Source: Collinsella aerofaciens
GTDB taxonomy: Bacteria > Actinomycetota > Coriobacteriia > Coriobacteriales > Coriobacteriaceae
Direction of reading: 5' to 3'
Assembly: GCF_028209395.1 (NCBI RefSeq)
Contig: NZ_JAQLDQ010000001.1
Location: 238,208 to 302,207 of the forward strand
DNA length: 64,000 bases
Part shown: one piece after another, positions 1 through 9,746 of the stretch
How the letters are laid out: every line of letters begins with the position of its first letter
How positions within the stretch are numbered: the first letter of the stretch is position 1
Program-made: the position numbers and the translations under genes
The notes under the pieces: model-generated
Database searches by the model: none
What the model saw: only the letters and a program-made list of their open reading frames with translations
What the model was told of the DNA's origin: nothing

Positions 1-67
1 CACGTCCGCGCTGTGCCCGTCTTACAATAAAAGTTATCTTTGTCGCTTTTGACCACGGGAGGATCCG

Positions 68-1369
68 ATGGGTAACCTTTCCAAACCCAAAAACCGTGCG
101 TTGTTTTTAGTGAGCGTAGCCGTGACCGGTGCGTTTGCAGGCGCCGCGGTCTGGCTGTTTTTCTTTGCGATGGAGCACGGCATCGACTATCTATGGACCG
201 AAATCCCGCATATGCTGGGCGTCGCTTCGCCCGAGCTCGCGAGCGGTCCGTTCGGTTTTTTGCCGTATCCGTTTTTCGTCTGCCTGCTGGGCGGCCTGCT
301 GATCGGTCTGTACGAAAAGCTTACGGGCACCAAGACCGATGATCTCAATCAGGTAATGGCCAAGGTAAAGCGCGACGGCCGCTACCCGTACGACAACTTG
401 GGCAAGCTTTCGCTTGCGGCATTGCTGCCGCTGCTGTTTGGCGGAAGTATTGGACCGGAAGCCGGTCTGACCGGCGTCATCGCGGGCCTGTGCAGCTGGG
501 TCGGCGACCGCATGCGTCGCTTTGGCGCCGAGTTTAGGCAGCTCACGCTGCTGGGTACCCAAGCTGCCCTAACGGCGCTCTTCACCGCGCCCGTGTTTGG
601 CTTTGTGGCGCCGCTCGCCGGTAGCGCCGACGGCCAGGGCGCTAATGACGATGAGTCCGCGTCCGATGAGATCACGATCAAGCTGCCCAAGGCGCAAAAG
701 ACCGTGGTCTACGGCATCGCAATTGCCGGCGGCCTGGGCACCTATCTGCTACTCGGCCAGCTTATGGGCGGCGGTATGGGCATGCCGAGGTTCGAGGCCG
801 CTCAGGTGGGTAACCTCGAGCTTGCCTGGCTTATTCCCCTGTCGCTCGTCGGTACGGTCTGCGGTTGGCTGTACTTTGTCTCTGAGCATGCAAGCGAGGC
901 ACTGTCCCATGCCATAGGGGAGCGCCCTGTCGTCAAGGCAATGCTGGCTGGTCTGGCGCTCGCCATCTGTGGCACGGTCCTGCCCTTCACCATGTTTGCC
1001 GGCGAGACGCAGGCCGACGTGCTCATGGAGACCTATCTGACCATCCCCGCCGGCGTGCTTATCGCGACCGGTCTGGTCAAGGCTATGCTGACGCCCGCCC
1101 TCATCAACCTTGGTTGGCGTGGCGGCCACTTCTTCCCGGTTATCTTCTCGGGCGTAAGCCTGGGCTATGGCCTTGCCATCCTTACCGGCGCCGATCCGGT
1201 CTTTTGCGTCGCCGTCTGCACGGCCTCGACGATGGGCGCCGTTATGCGTCAGCCCGTCATGGTCGTGGGCTTGCTGCTCATGTGCTTCCCACTCAAGGGC
1301 ATCGTCTGCATGATCATCGCCGCCGTCATCGCGGCAGGCATTCCGCTGCCCAAGCCGCTGCGCAAGTAG
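68..1369 (+). CDS. ClC-family chloride channel/antiporter-like membrane protein
   Basis: The 433-residue protein is hydrophobic throughout, with about ten membrane segments, and fits the ClC anion channel/transporter family, which moves chloride or related anions across the cytoplasmic membrane. The family's ion-selectivity loop is visible near residues 125-133 as GGSIGPEAG, followed by a helix-rich C-terminal half and no CBS domains. In characterised ClC antiporters this loop is GREGP and its Glu is the proton gate; here that position is Ile, so coupling may differ. ATG at 68 follows a GGGAGG ribosome binding site. The gene stands alone; the next gene is convergent. The family call is firm, the transported ion is not known. 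Confidence 0.85.
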   Translation: MGNLSKPKNRALFLVSVAVTGAFAGAAVWLFFFAMEHGIDYLWTEIPHMLGVASPELASGPFGFLPYPFFVCLLGGLLIGLYEKLTGTKTDDLNQVMAKVKRDGRYPYDNLGKLSLAALLPLLFGGSIGPEAGLTGVIAGLCSWVGDRMRRFGAEFRQLTLLGTQAALTALFTAPVFGFVAPLAGSADGQGANDDESASDEITIKLPKAQKTVVYGIAIAGGLGTYLLLGQLMGGGMGMPRFEAAQVGNLELAWLIPLSLVGTVCGWLYFVSEHASEALSHAIGERPVVKAMLAGLALAICGTVLPFTMFAGETQADVLMETYLTIPAGVLIATGLVKAMLTPALINLGWRGGHFFPVIFSGVSLGYGLAILTGADPVFCVAVCTASTMGAVMRQPVMVVGLLLMCFPLKGIVCMIIAAVIAAGIPLPKPLRK

Positions 1370-1457
1370 CACGGTGGCGCACGCCGGGGACATGCCGTTT
1401 GCCACGGATTTGCGGGGAGGGGGCGATCACTCCCTTCGTGGATCGAGACTCGCATGC

Positions 1458-2156
1458 TTACAGATCGCGTACTCGATAAACCTTGGTGCTGACGGCGCAG
1501 CTCAGTGCACATAGCACGAGGGCCAGCGCGGCAATTCCTGCGCACAGACAGCCGAGGACGGCAGGATCGGGGTTCGCCCCGGCAATCGACATAAGCCAGT
1601 TGCTGATGGGGTTGGAGGAGCTCAGTGCGGCCATGGCAAGGCATCCGAGCAGGGCAAACAGGCCGACGGAAAGGCGCAGCGCCTCCATGTGTCCAAAGCG
1701 AAAGAACAGCGGCTGCGCCAGAAATACCATCATGAGTGAGATGAGCATCGAGGCTGCTGAGGCGATTGCGATCTCAAAGACGGTTTGTCCTGTCGAGGTC
1801 ACGCCCGCACTGTTGAAGAGCGGAAGGACGATGATGTTCAAAAGCACGGCGGCGCAGGCCATGATGGCCGAGAAGACAACGATGCACAGGTAGCGGGCAC
1901 AAATAATGTCTTTGCGCGAGAAGGGCAGCGTCGCCCGATAACGCTCCCAGCCATTTTGATTGTCGAAGCCGGCCAGCGAATTCATGACCGTGATGGGCGA
2001 CATGGCGCTGACCGCGCAGGCGCCGGCGCTCATACCGGAATCGCCATCCGATGCGTTGGCGAGGGTCAACACGACGAAGATGAACAGGCCGACGCCCGCA
2101 ATGCTCGGGATAAGCGTGCGAACGATGGCGAGCTCGGACATAAAGGCGCGTTTCAT
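1458..2156 (-). CDS. ABC-2 type transporter permease
   Basis: This 232-residue protein has about six hydrophobic segments and no other domain, typical of small ABC-2 permeases paired with a YtrB-like ATPase. Its ATG overlaps the stop codon of the upstream ATPase gene by four bases (ATGA), implying translational coupling. With the GntR-type gene it forms a regulator-ATPase-permease operon, a layout common for antibiotic-induced or envelope-stress ABC systems in Gram-positive bacteria. The substrate cannot be read from sequence. Mention of a start residue run 'MKRAFMSELAIVRTLIPS' shows a cytoplasmic N-terminus before the first helix. Confidence 0.8.
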   Translation of the reverse strand: MKRAFMSELAIVRTLIPSIAGVGLFIFVVLTLANASDGDSGMSAGACAVSAMSPITVMNSLAGFDNQNGWERYRATLPFSRKDIICARYLCIVVFSAIMACAAVLLNIIVLPLFNSAGVTSTGQTVFEIAIASAASMLISLMMVFLAQPLFFRFGHMEALRLSVGLFALLGCLAMAALSSSNPISNWLMSIAGANPDPAVLGCLCAGIAALALVLCALSCAVSTKVYRVRDL

Positions 2157-3034
2157 TTCGAAGCCCCTTTCAGCATGAGGCGCAGATAGTCATCAATGGT
2201 TGCCCGATCGCAGGGAATCTCGGGAAAGGCCTCGAGCGTATCGCGACGGTTGGGCACGAGCACGTCCACGCTGTAGGCGTGGTGGGCGGCGCGGGCGCCT
2301 TCGACGCAAGCCGTAAGCTCGGCGGCCTGTGCTTGGGTACAGTGGGCGATGCCGGCGCGGTCGGTAATGTCCTCGCGCGGCAGGTCAAACACAATCGAGC
2401 CGTTATCGATGCAGATGACGCGGTCGGCAGTGCGATCGAGGTCGGACGTAATGTGGCTCGAGAGCAGCACGCTGCGCTGGCCGTCGGCGACAAAGGCAAG
2501 CAGCTCATCAAGCAGTTCCTCGCGTGCCATGGGATCGAGGCCCGCGGTGGCTTCGTCCAAAACGAGCAGCTTGGCATTGTGGCTGAGCGCACAGGCAAGC
2601 TGCAGTTTCATGCCCATGCCGCGGGAGAGGTCCTTGACCTTTGTCCTGGGATCGAGGCCAAATCGGTTGATGAATCCGGCGAACGTTTTGCGGTCCCACG
2701 TGGGGTACGCAGGGCCTACGAGCGCCTCGATTTGGCCCACCTTGAGCGTGGAGGGGAAGGGGCACGTGTCCAGGACAAGACCGACGCGGGAGCGCAGGTG
2801 GCGTTGCGATTCATCGGGCGCCTCGGCGCCACAGCGCTGCCCAAACAGGCGCACCTCGCCGGCATCGAGTTTGATAAGCCCGAGCGCGGCTCGAATCGTC
2901 GTTGTTTTGCCAGCACCGTTGGCACCAACAAAGCCAACGATCTGGCCAGGCTCCACGGCAAGCGTGACGTCGCGCAGCGAAAAGCGATCGCTCACATGGC
3001 GCGACGCACCTTTGAGTTCTAGCAAGTTTTGCAT
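2153..3034 (-). CDS. ABC transporter ATP-binding protein
   Basis: A complete ABC ATPase of 293 residues. Walker A (GANGAGKTT) lies near residue 38, the signature appears as LSRGMGMKLQLA, Walker B as LLVLDEATAGLDP, and the switch His in SSHI. The start is placed at the ATG at 3034 because the family's N-terminus (MQNLLELKGAS) begins there, although the reading frame is open further upstream through the GntR gene. It would energise the permease encoded just downstream with a four-base overlap. The C-terminal region after residue 210 is the variable part found in bacitracin/YtrB-type ATPases. The substrate is unknown. Confidence 0.88.
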   Translation of the reverse strand: MQNLLELKGASRHVSDRFSLRDVTLAVEPGQIVGFVGANGAGKTTTIRAALGLIKLDAGEVRLFGQRCGAEAPDESQRHLRSRVGLVLDTCPFPSTLKVGQIEALVGPAYPTWDRKTFAGFINRFGLDPRTKVKDLSRGMGMKLQLACALSHNAKLLVLDEATAGLDPMAREELLDELLAFVADGQRSVLLSSHITSDLDRTADRVICIDNGSIVFDLPREDITDRAGIAHCTQAQAAELTACVEGARAAHHAYSVDVLVPNRRDTLEAFPEIPCDRATIDDYLRLMLKGASK

Positions 3035-3057
3035 GGTATAGCCTTTCTTGCAGATGG

Positions 3058-3438
3058 CTACTGCATGGTTTCGGGGGCCACCAGGTCGAGCATTTCGTGC
3101 AGTTTGTCGCGCGTGACGCCCAGGGTTTCGGCTTGGCTCGCCGCTTTCGCAAGCAGCTCTTCGATATGGCAGAGCTGGTTTTCGCGCAAGAGCTTCTGGT
3201 TGCCCTCGGCGACAAAGCAGCCCTTGCCCTGCACGGTGCAGATAAACCCGAGTTGCTCCATGTCGGCGTAGGCGCGCTTGGTGGTGATGACGCTCACACC
3301 CAGGTCGCTCGCGAGTGCACGGATGCTGGGGAGTTTGGCTCCCGCAGCGAGTGTGCCCGAAAGGATCTGAGCTTTGACCTGCGAGGATATCTGCTCGTAG
3401 ATGGGCTTGTCGCTCGAATTGGATAGGATAATGTCCAC
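3058..3438 (-). CDS. GntR-family (YtrA-type) transcriptional regulator
   Basis: A 126-residue protein with an N-terminal GntR winged helix-turn-helix (residues about 10-75, including PIYEQISSQVK and LPSIRALASDLGVS) and a short helical tail of about 45 residues, the length and form of the YtrA subfamily. These proteins usually repress their own ABC transporter operon. The start is GTG at 3438 with an AAGGAG site upstream. It lies 23 bp before the ATPase gene, so the three genes form one unit. A palindrome at 3466-3499 upstream is the probable operator. Confidence 0.85.
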   Translation of the reverse strand: MDIILSNSSDKPIYEQISSQVKAQILSGTLAAGAKLPSIRALASDLGVSVITTKRAYADMEQLGFICTVQGKGCFVAEGNQKLLRENQLCHIEELLAKAASQAETLGVTRDKLHEMLDLVAPETMQ

Positions 3439-3465
3439 AGCGGCTCCTTAGCTGTTGGGCTACAC

Positions 3466-3499
3466 GTGTATATAACCGGTAAGCACAGTATATATACAC
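3466..3499. promoter_or_regulatory. Inverted-repeat operator upstream of the GntR/ABC operon
   Basis: GTGTATATA (3466-3474) and TATATACAC (3491-3499) form a perfect 9-bp inverted repeat with a 16-bp spacer, 28 bp upstream of the GTG start of the YtrA-type regulator. Position and symmetry suit a GntR operator overlapping the promoter. The binding role is inferred. Confidence 0.55.
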
Positions 3500-3551
3500 T
3501 ATGCACAGTTATGCAAGAGGAAATGTGGGCTCGTCTGTCCCTTCGTTCGTT

Positions 3552-3850
3552 TGTCTCGATCTGTAACATCTGGAGCCGATTTTGGCAGTTAGATGTTACA
3601 GATTGAGACAGCTCCGACCTTCCTGCCCGTTTATCTCAATCTGTAACACTAGGGCCCGTTTTTGGTGGCTAGATGTTACAGATTGAGACATTGGTTGCCC
3701 GCCTGCGCGTTTGTCTCAATCTGTAACAGGTAGAAGCTCAAAACCCGTCTTCCTGTTACAGATTGAGATGGCGTCGATCTTCCCAGCCGTTTGTCTCGAT
3801 CTGTAACACCAGGAACGGTAAAACCCGTCTTTCTGTTACAGATCGAGACA
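3552..3850. repeat. Four-unit array of 59-bp palindromes with 80-bp period
   Basis: Four units start at 3552, 3632, 3712 and 3792, exactly 80 bp apart. Each unit is a 59-bp inverted repeat whose arms are close to TGTCTCAATCTGTAACA and its complement, enclosing a 19-25 base variable middle. Units are separated by 21-bp spacers that differ but mostly end in CCGTT or CGTT. Arms of unit 4 are perfectly complementary over 17 bp and unit 1 over 20 bp with one mismatch. The array fills most of the gap between the GntR operon and prfC. Function is unknown; it resembles clustered REP-like palindromes rather than CRISPR. Confidence 0.9.
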
Positions 3851-3986
3851 GTCCTTGAGGCGGCTGCCAGGTGCACAGCGAGCTCGGCTAATGAATTTGT
3901 CCTGATAGGCGCCCTATGGCGAGGTTTCGCGGCTACAATAGTGCGGTTACATCGACGTAATGCACTCAATGCAAGAAAGGATCCGC

Positions 3987-5600
<1,614 letters not shown>

Positions 5601-5700
5601 CGCATCGGCGCGGTGGCCCTGTGGGGCTGCCGCGCCGCTTGCTTGCCTGATGCCGTGTGAGCGGCTATCATACCCACCGTCGTCTCAAGACCGGGGCGTC

Positions 5701-5729
5701 CGAGCAGTTCGGGTCCGATATCCTGCTCG
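5701..5729 (+). promoter_or_regulatory. Leader hairpin before VUT transporter gene
   Basis: CGAGCAG (5701-5707) and CTGCTCG (5723-5729) form a 7-bp stem 27 bp before the transporter ATG. Queuosine-precursor transporters of this family are often preceded by preQ1 riboswitches, but I could not match the conserved preQ1 bases, so only a leader hairpin is claimed. Confidence 0.3.
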
Positions 5730-5756
5730 TTAAACCTAAAACCAAAGGAGTACATA

Positions 5757-6479
5757 ATGATCAAGAAGGTCATGGAGGACTACAAGGTCCTGTTGCGGAG
5801 CATTCCCGCGGCAACGGTTTCGCTGTTTTTCGTGAGCGTCATCATGATGAACCTGCTGGCCAACAAAGAGCTGATCAGCCTGCCGTATCTGGCGCTCGAC
5901 TGTGGCTTTGTGGTGAGCTGGGTTTCGTTTTTGTGCCAGGACATGATCTGCAAGCGCTTCGGCGCCAGGGCATCCATCAAAATCTCTATCCTCGCGTTGC
6001 TGGTCAACCTGGCCGTGAGCCTGTGCTTTTGGGTATGCTCGCTCACGCCCGGCATGTGGGGTGCCTACTACGATACCGGCATGATCGAGGTCAACACTGC
6101 TCTTAACGCCACCATCGGTGGCACCTGGTACGTGGTGCTTGGCTCGTCGCTCGCCATGCTCGTTTCTGCCGTGGTTAACTCCACGCTCAATCAGTCGCTC
6201 GGCCGTATGGTCAAAAAGAATAATTTTGCGAGCTTTGCCTTCCGCTCCTATGTGTCCACGGGCGTTGGCCAGTTTATCGACAACCTGGTCTTTGCCATCG
6301 TGGTGAGCCACACGTTCTTTGGCTGGACCTGGGTGCAGGTTCTTATGTGCTCGCTGACCGGCGCTATTGCCGAGCTGCTGTGCGAGGTCTTCCTGAGCCC
6401 CGTGGGCTACAAGGTCGTGCGCAGCTGGGAGCGCGAGAACGTGGGCGCCGAGTACCTCGAGCGTCACGCAACCGCCTAA
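5757..6479 (+). CDS. VUT-family transporter (queuosine-precursor-type)
   Basis: A 240-residue integral membrane protein with about six helices. The opening helices with NLLANKELI, the acidic LALDCGFVVSW and the FLCQDMICKRFGA loop match the VUT family (YhhQ-like, Pfam Vut_1), whose studied members import queuosine precursors for tRNA modification. The ATG follows AAAGGAG. A short-chain dehydrogenase gene begins 9 bp after its stop, so the two are probably co-transcribed. The substrate in this organism is not shown by sequence; queuine or preQ1/preQ0 is the family expectation. Confidence 0.75.
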   Translation: MIKKVMEDYKVLLRSIPAATVSLFFVSVIMMNLLANKELISLPYLALDCGFVVSWVSFLCQDMICKRFGARASIKISILALLVNLAVSLCFWVCSLTPGMWGAYYDTGMIEVNTALNATIGGTWYVVLGSSLAMLVSAVVNSTLNQSLGRMVKKNNFASFAFRSYVSTGVGQFIDNLVFAIVVSHTFFGWTWVQVLMCSLTGAIAELLCEVFLSPVGYKVVRSWERENVGAEYLERHATA

Positions 6480-6488
6480 GGAGCAAGT

Positions 6489-7169
6489 ATGCGGGTTTTG
6501 ATCACGGGCGCTTCGGGTGGTATCGGAGCCGCATGCGTGCGGCGCTTTTTGGACGAGGGCCACGAGGTCGTGGGCTTTGACCTGCTGCCGGCGGCGATCG
6601 AACACGAGCGCTACCGCCATCTGATCGTTGATGTCCGCGAGCCGGACTCGTTTCCAGGCGACCTTGAGCCCCAGGTGATCGTGAACGTTGCCGGCACGCA
6701 GGATTCGGCCGACGACATCGCGGCCAACCTGTGTGGCACCATCAACGTGACCGAGCGCTACGCCTTTGTGGGGGAGGGGCTTGCCGCCAAGCCGGCGCCG
6801 GCTATCAAATCCGTGGTCAATGTGGGGTCGGCGAGCGGGCATACGGGATCGGAGTTTCCCGCCTATGCCGCCAGCAAGGGCGGCATTATCGCCTACACCA
6901 AGAACCTTGCAAACCGCTTGGCGCCGCAGGCCATCGCCAACAGTGTGGACCCGGGCGGCGTTATCACGCCGCTCAACCGTTGCGTGATGGAAGACGAGCA
7001 CCTGTGGAACCAGATTATGGAGCTCACACCGCTTAAGCGCTGGGCTACCGCCCAAGAGATCGCCGAGTGGATCTACTTTGTGGGCGTGACCAACCGGTTC
7101 ATGACCGGGCAGAGCCTGTTGATCGATGGCGGCGAGGCCGGCCGCACCCAGTTTATTTGGCCCGAATAA
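6489..7169 (+). CDS. SDR-family NAD(P)-dependent oxidoreductase
   Basis: A 226-residue classical short-chain dehydrogenase. The nucleotide-binding motif TGASGGIG is at residues 6-13, VNVAG takes the place of NNAG, and the catalytic YxxxK is YAASK near residue 126, preceded by a Ser-rich strand (NVGSASG). The C-terminus with GQSLLIDGGE is typical of SDRs acting on sugar, hydroxy-acid or sterol substrates. It starts 9 bp after the transporter stop with GGAGC as ribosome binding site. In a bile-exposed gut bacterium a hydroxysteroid dehydrogenase is conceivable, but nothing in the sequence singles that out. Confidence 0.85.
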   Translation: MRVLITGASGGIGAACVRRFLDEGHEVVGFDLLPAAIEHERYRHLIVDVREPDSFPGDLEPQVIVNVAGTQDSADDIAANLCGTINVTERYAFVGEGLAAKPAPAIKSVVNVGSASGHTGSEFPAYAASKGGIIAYTKNLANRLAPQAIANSVDPGGVITPLNRCVMEDEHLWNQIMELTPLKRWATAQEIAEWIYFVGVTNRFMTGQSLLIDGGEAGRTQFIWPE

Positions 7170-7170
7170 T

Positions 7171-7208
7171 AAACGCGCCCGATGGAAAGCCGTCGGGCGC
7201 GTTTTTGA
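7171..7208. terminator. Bidirectional rho-independent terminator
   Basis: A 12-bp GC-rich stem (AAACGCGCCCGA with its complement) flanked by A and T runs lies between the convergent SDR and ung genes, so it can serve both strands. Confidence 0.85.
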
Positions 7209-7219
7209 TGTATCGATTT

Positions 7220-7945
7220 TTAGCCGAGGCAAGTCCAGTTGACGGGGGTCGAGCCGTGCTGTTCGAGTAGCCGATCAGCTGCCGAGAAGGGGCGCGACCC
7301 CATAAAGGCGGGGAGTTCTGCCGTGGCACGGTTGGCCGAAAGCGGCGAGGGGTGCGTGGAAGCCAAGCAGAACTTTCCGGTCGCCTTGCCTGCGCCGGTC
7401 GCGGCGAGCTTGCTCTCGACCATCTGCTGGGCAAAGCGGCCCCATGCCAAAAAGACTATCGGCTGGGGCAGCTGGCAGCAGCGTTCAATAACGTAGTCGG
7501 TGAGCGTGCTCCAGCCCAGTTTGGCGTGCGAGTTCGCGGCATGCTCGCGCACGGTGAGCGTAGTGTTGAGGAGCAGGACGCCCTGTTGTGCCCATGGGGT
7601 TAGGTCTCCCGTGGCGGGAATGGGGCAGTCCAGATCGGCATTGAGTTCCTTGTAGATATTGCGCAGGCTCGGCGGCAACTTGGTTTGCGTCGCGGGGACC
7701 GAGAACGACAGCCCCATGGCCTGGTTGGGTCCGTGATAGGGATCTTGACCCAAGATGACAACTTTGACCTGGTCGGCCGGCGTGTAGGCAAGGGCATTGA
7801 GGATGTCGTCTTGTGCCGGGTAGATGGTCTGCTCGGCACGCAAAAGGGCGATGCGTCCGAGCAGCTGGTTCGTAGTGTCACGTACCGGCTGCGGCGCATC
7901 GCCCAACCAAGTTGCTATGTTGCGGTCGCGAGTTGCGGTGTCCAT
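7220..7945 (-). CDS. ung: Uracil-DNA glycosylase, family 1
   Basis: A 241-residue Ung that removes uracil from DNA in base excision repair. The water-activating motif GQDPYHG is at residues 66-72 (catalytic Asp68), and the leucine-loop motif appears as HPSPLSANRA near the C-terminus; FLAWGRFAQ is the family's FLLWG-type strand. Length is normal. The ATG at 7945 is preceded by AAAGGAGC. The gene is convergent with the SDR gene and shares its terminator. Confidence 0.95.
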   Translation of the reverse strand: MDTATRDRNIATWLGDAPQPVRDTTNQLLGRIALLRAEQTIYPAQDDILNALAYTPADQVKVVILGQDPYHGPNQAMGLSFSVPATQTKLPPSLRNIYKELNADLDCPIPATGDLTPWAQQGVLLLNTTLTVREHAANSHAKLGWSTLTDYVIERCCQLPQPIVFLAWGRFAQQMVESKLAATGAGKATGKFCLASTHPSPLSANRATAELPAFMGSRPFSAADRLLEQHGSTPVNWTCLG

Positions 7946-7990
7946 GGGGCTCCTTTATGGCAGATGCTCTGTTGACATCTATTGTAAAGA

Positions 7991-8131
7991 CTTTCGTCGG
8001 CCGATATTCGCGTGCGCCCCATTGTGCACGCTCCCTCGCGCGACGTGGTGGCGGCCTGGCGCAGCTGGGAGACCATGCCTATCGCCACGAGGCGCTTTAT
8101 CGACCATATGAGCTCGCATATTGTCCATTAA
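7991..8131 (+). pseudogene. Possible relic of a LysR-type regulator C-terminus
   Basis: A 46-codon open stretch ends in TAA at 8129-8131 and reads like the tail of a LysR substrate-binding domain (for example VVAAWRSWETMP and TRRFIDHM). It has no start codon with a ribosome site and is preceded by a stop codon. Composition looks coding. I take it as a gene fragment left between ung and the MATE gene; a chance reading frame is possible. Confidence 0.3.
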
Positions 8132-8158
8132 TGACTGGCGGGGCGTTGAGTGCGGTGT

Positions 8159-9541
8159 TTAGCGGGCTGTCGCTTTGGTTTGGGCGGTGCGATAGGTGCG
8201 TGCCGGGTGGCAGAGTAGCACCGCCACGACCATAAAGAATGCCGTGGTGCCCAGGCTGATGGGATAGACCATCATGATGTTCGCAAAGGTGCGGAAGTGC
8301 GGGAACACGCAGAACACCCAATAGAAGCGAATACCGCAGACGCAGATCATGGTGATGAGGGCGGGCATGAGCGAGATACCAAAGCCGCGCAGGTAGCCGG
8401 ACATGTTTTCGTAGAACATGCTAAAGGCGTAGGCAGGGAAGATCGAGCACACGCGGATATAACCGATTGAGACGATGTTGGGATCGCTGTTGAACAGCGA
8501 CAAGATCTCGCGTCCCAGACCGACAATAACGACAATCGTGGTGAGTGCAACGATACCGCCTTCGGTCAGGCAGACCTTGAGCGTTTTGGTGCACCGGTCG
8601 ATCTGGCGGGCACCGTGGTTTTGTCCCACAAAGGTGGTGCAGGCCTGGCTAAAGCTGTTGAGCAGGTTGTAGCACACGTACTCCAGGCTCATGGCGGCGC
8701 TCGATGCCGCCATGACTTCGGTGCCCAGGCTGTTGATGGCAGACTGGATGATAATGTTGGCGACGGCAAAGACGGCGCTTTGGATGCCGGCGGGCAGGCC
8801 GATCTTGACGATGCGCTTGAGGGCGACGGGGTCTAAGCCTAAGTCACGCGGGGTGACGCGGACGACGGAGTTGGTCTTGAGCAGGCGGATGAAGAGCGTA
8901 GCGGCGCTGACGGTGTAGGCGATGGCGGTGGCGATGGCGACGCCCGCGACGCCCCAGTGGAGTACGGGGACAAAGATGAGGTCCAGGCCAATGTTGAGGA
9001 CGGTGGACACGGCAAGCGCCTGCAGCGGCATGCGGGTGATGCCGACGGAGCGGAAGATCGCGGCCTCAAAGTTGTAGAGCAAGATCGAGGGCATGCTGAG
9101 CAAAAAGACGCGCAGGTAGAGCGAAGCGAGCGGCATGGTTTCGGCGGGAACGTTGAGCGCGGCGAGCATGGGCTCGGCAAAGATCTCGCCCAGCGCGATG
9201 ACGACAAAGCCCACGAGCGCCATTAAAATCGAGGTATGGACGGCGCGTTTGACCATGTTCCGATCGTTGCGGCCGATAGCGTTGGCGATGACCACGTTGG
9301 AGCCAAGTGATATGCCGATAAACAGGTTGAGCATAAGACTGGTAAGCGGAACATTGGAGCCGACCGCCGCCATGGCGAGGGTTCCCTGGTCGCCCGAGAA
9401 GTTACCGATGATGACCGTGGCGATGAGGTTCGACAACTGCTCCAAGATGCTCGTGGCGGCCACGGGGAAGGCGAACAGGGGAATATTGCGCCACAGCGAG
9501 CCGGTGGTCATGTCAATGTGCTTAGATGCGGTGTCAGCCAT
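8159..9541 (-). CDS. MATE-family efflux transporter
   Basis: A 460-residue protein with about 12 membrane segments in two homologous halves, matching the NorM/DinF MATE family of drug/sodium or proton antiporters. Typical features are FPVAATSILEQLSNLIATVIIG in the first helix pair (a Q and N in the cavity), GSNVVIANAIGRND at the helix 2-3 loop, and the equivalent VGQNHGARQ loop in the second half. ATG at 9541; the ribosome site is weak. It is transcribed alone, towards ung. The drug or metabolite exported cannot be inferred. Confidence 0.9.
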   Translation of the reverse strand: MADTASKHIDMTTGSLWRNIPLFAFPVAATSILEQLSNLIATVIIGNFSGDQGTLAMAAVGSNVPLTSLMLNLFIGISLGSNVVIANAIGRNDRNMVKRAVHTSILMALVGFVVIALGEIFAEPMLAALNVPAETMPLASLYLRVFLLSMPSILLYNFEAAIFRSVGITRMPLQALAVSTVLNIGLDLIFVPVLHWGVAGVAIATAIAYTVSAATLFIRLLKTNSVVRVTPRDLGLDPVALKRIVKIGLPAGIQSAVFAVANIIIQSAINSLGTEVMAASSAAMSLEYVCYNLLNSFSQACTTFVGQNHGARQIDRCTKTLKVCLTEGGIVALTTIVVIVGLGREILSLFNSDPNIVSIGYIRVCSIFPAYAFSMFYENMSGYLRGFGISLMPALITMICVCGIRFYWVFCVFPHFRTFANIMMVYPISLGTTAFFMVVAVLLCHPARTYRTAQTKATAR

Positions 9542-9605
9542 ACGCTCTCAATCTCTAATATGCTATTTCGTGCTCATTTGCGCAGACGATGATACTCCTA
9601 ATCAC

Positions 9606-9690
9606 CTAGTCGTTGGGGACGTTCTTAAACGACTAGCCATTCAAGAACGTCCCCAACGACTAGTCATTAAAGAACGTCCCCAATGACTAG
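9606..9690. repeat. Intergenic palindrome, GGGACGTTCTT family (one left arm, two right arms)
   Basis: CTAGTCGTTGGGGACGTTCTT-type left arm (9606-9626) pairs with a right arm at 9643-9663, and a second right arm with the ending CCCCAATGACTAG follows at 9670-9690. The same element occurs at 59049-59100. It lies in the divergent region between the MATE and rlmA genes. The extra arm suggests partial duplication. Confidence 0.85.
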
Positions 9691-9746
9691 GTGGGGAAGG
9701 CGTGCGACAATGGTGGGCGTTGTGTTGTTCGCGCTAAGGAGTTGCC

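Noticed and set aside
2153-3499. N-terminal extension of the ABC ATPase to 3499
   Set aside because: The extension runs through the GntR gene in another frame and looks unlike any ABC protein; the family start is at 3034.
3552-3850. CRISPR array
   Set aside because: Units are long palindromes with variable centres, spacers are 21 bp and similar at their ends, and no cas genes are near.
5601-5756. preQ1 riboswitch before the VUT transporter
   Set aside because: A hairpin is present, but the conserved preQ1 aptamer bases could not be found.
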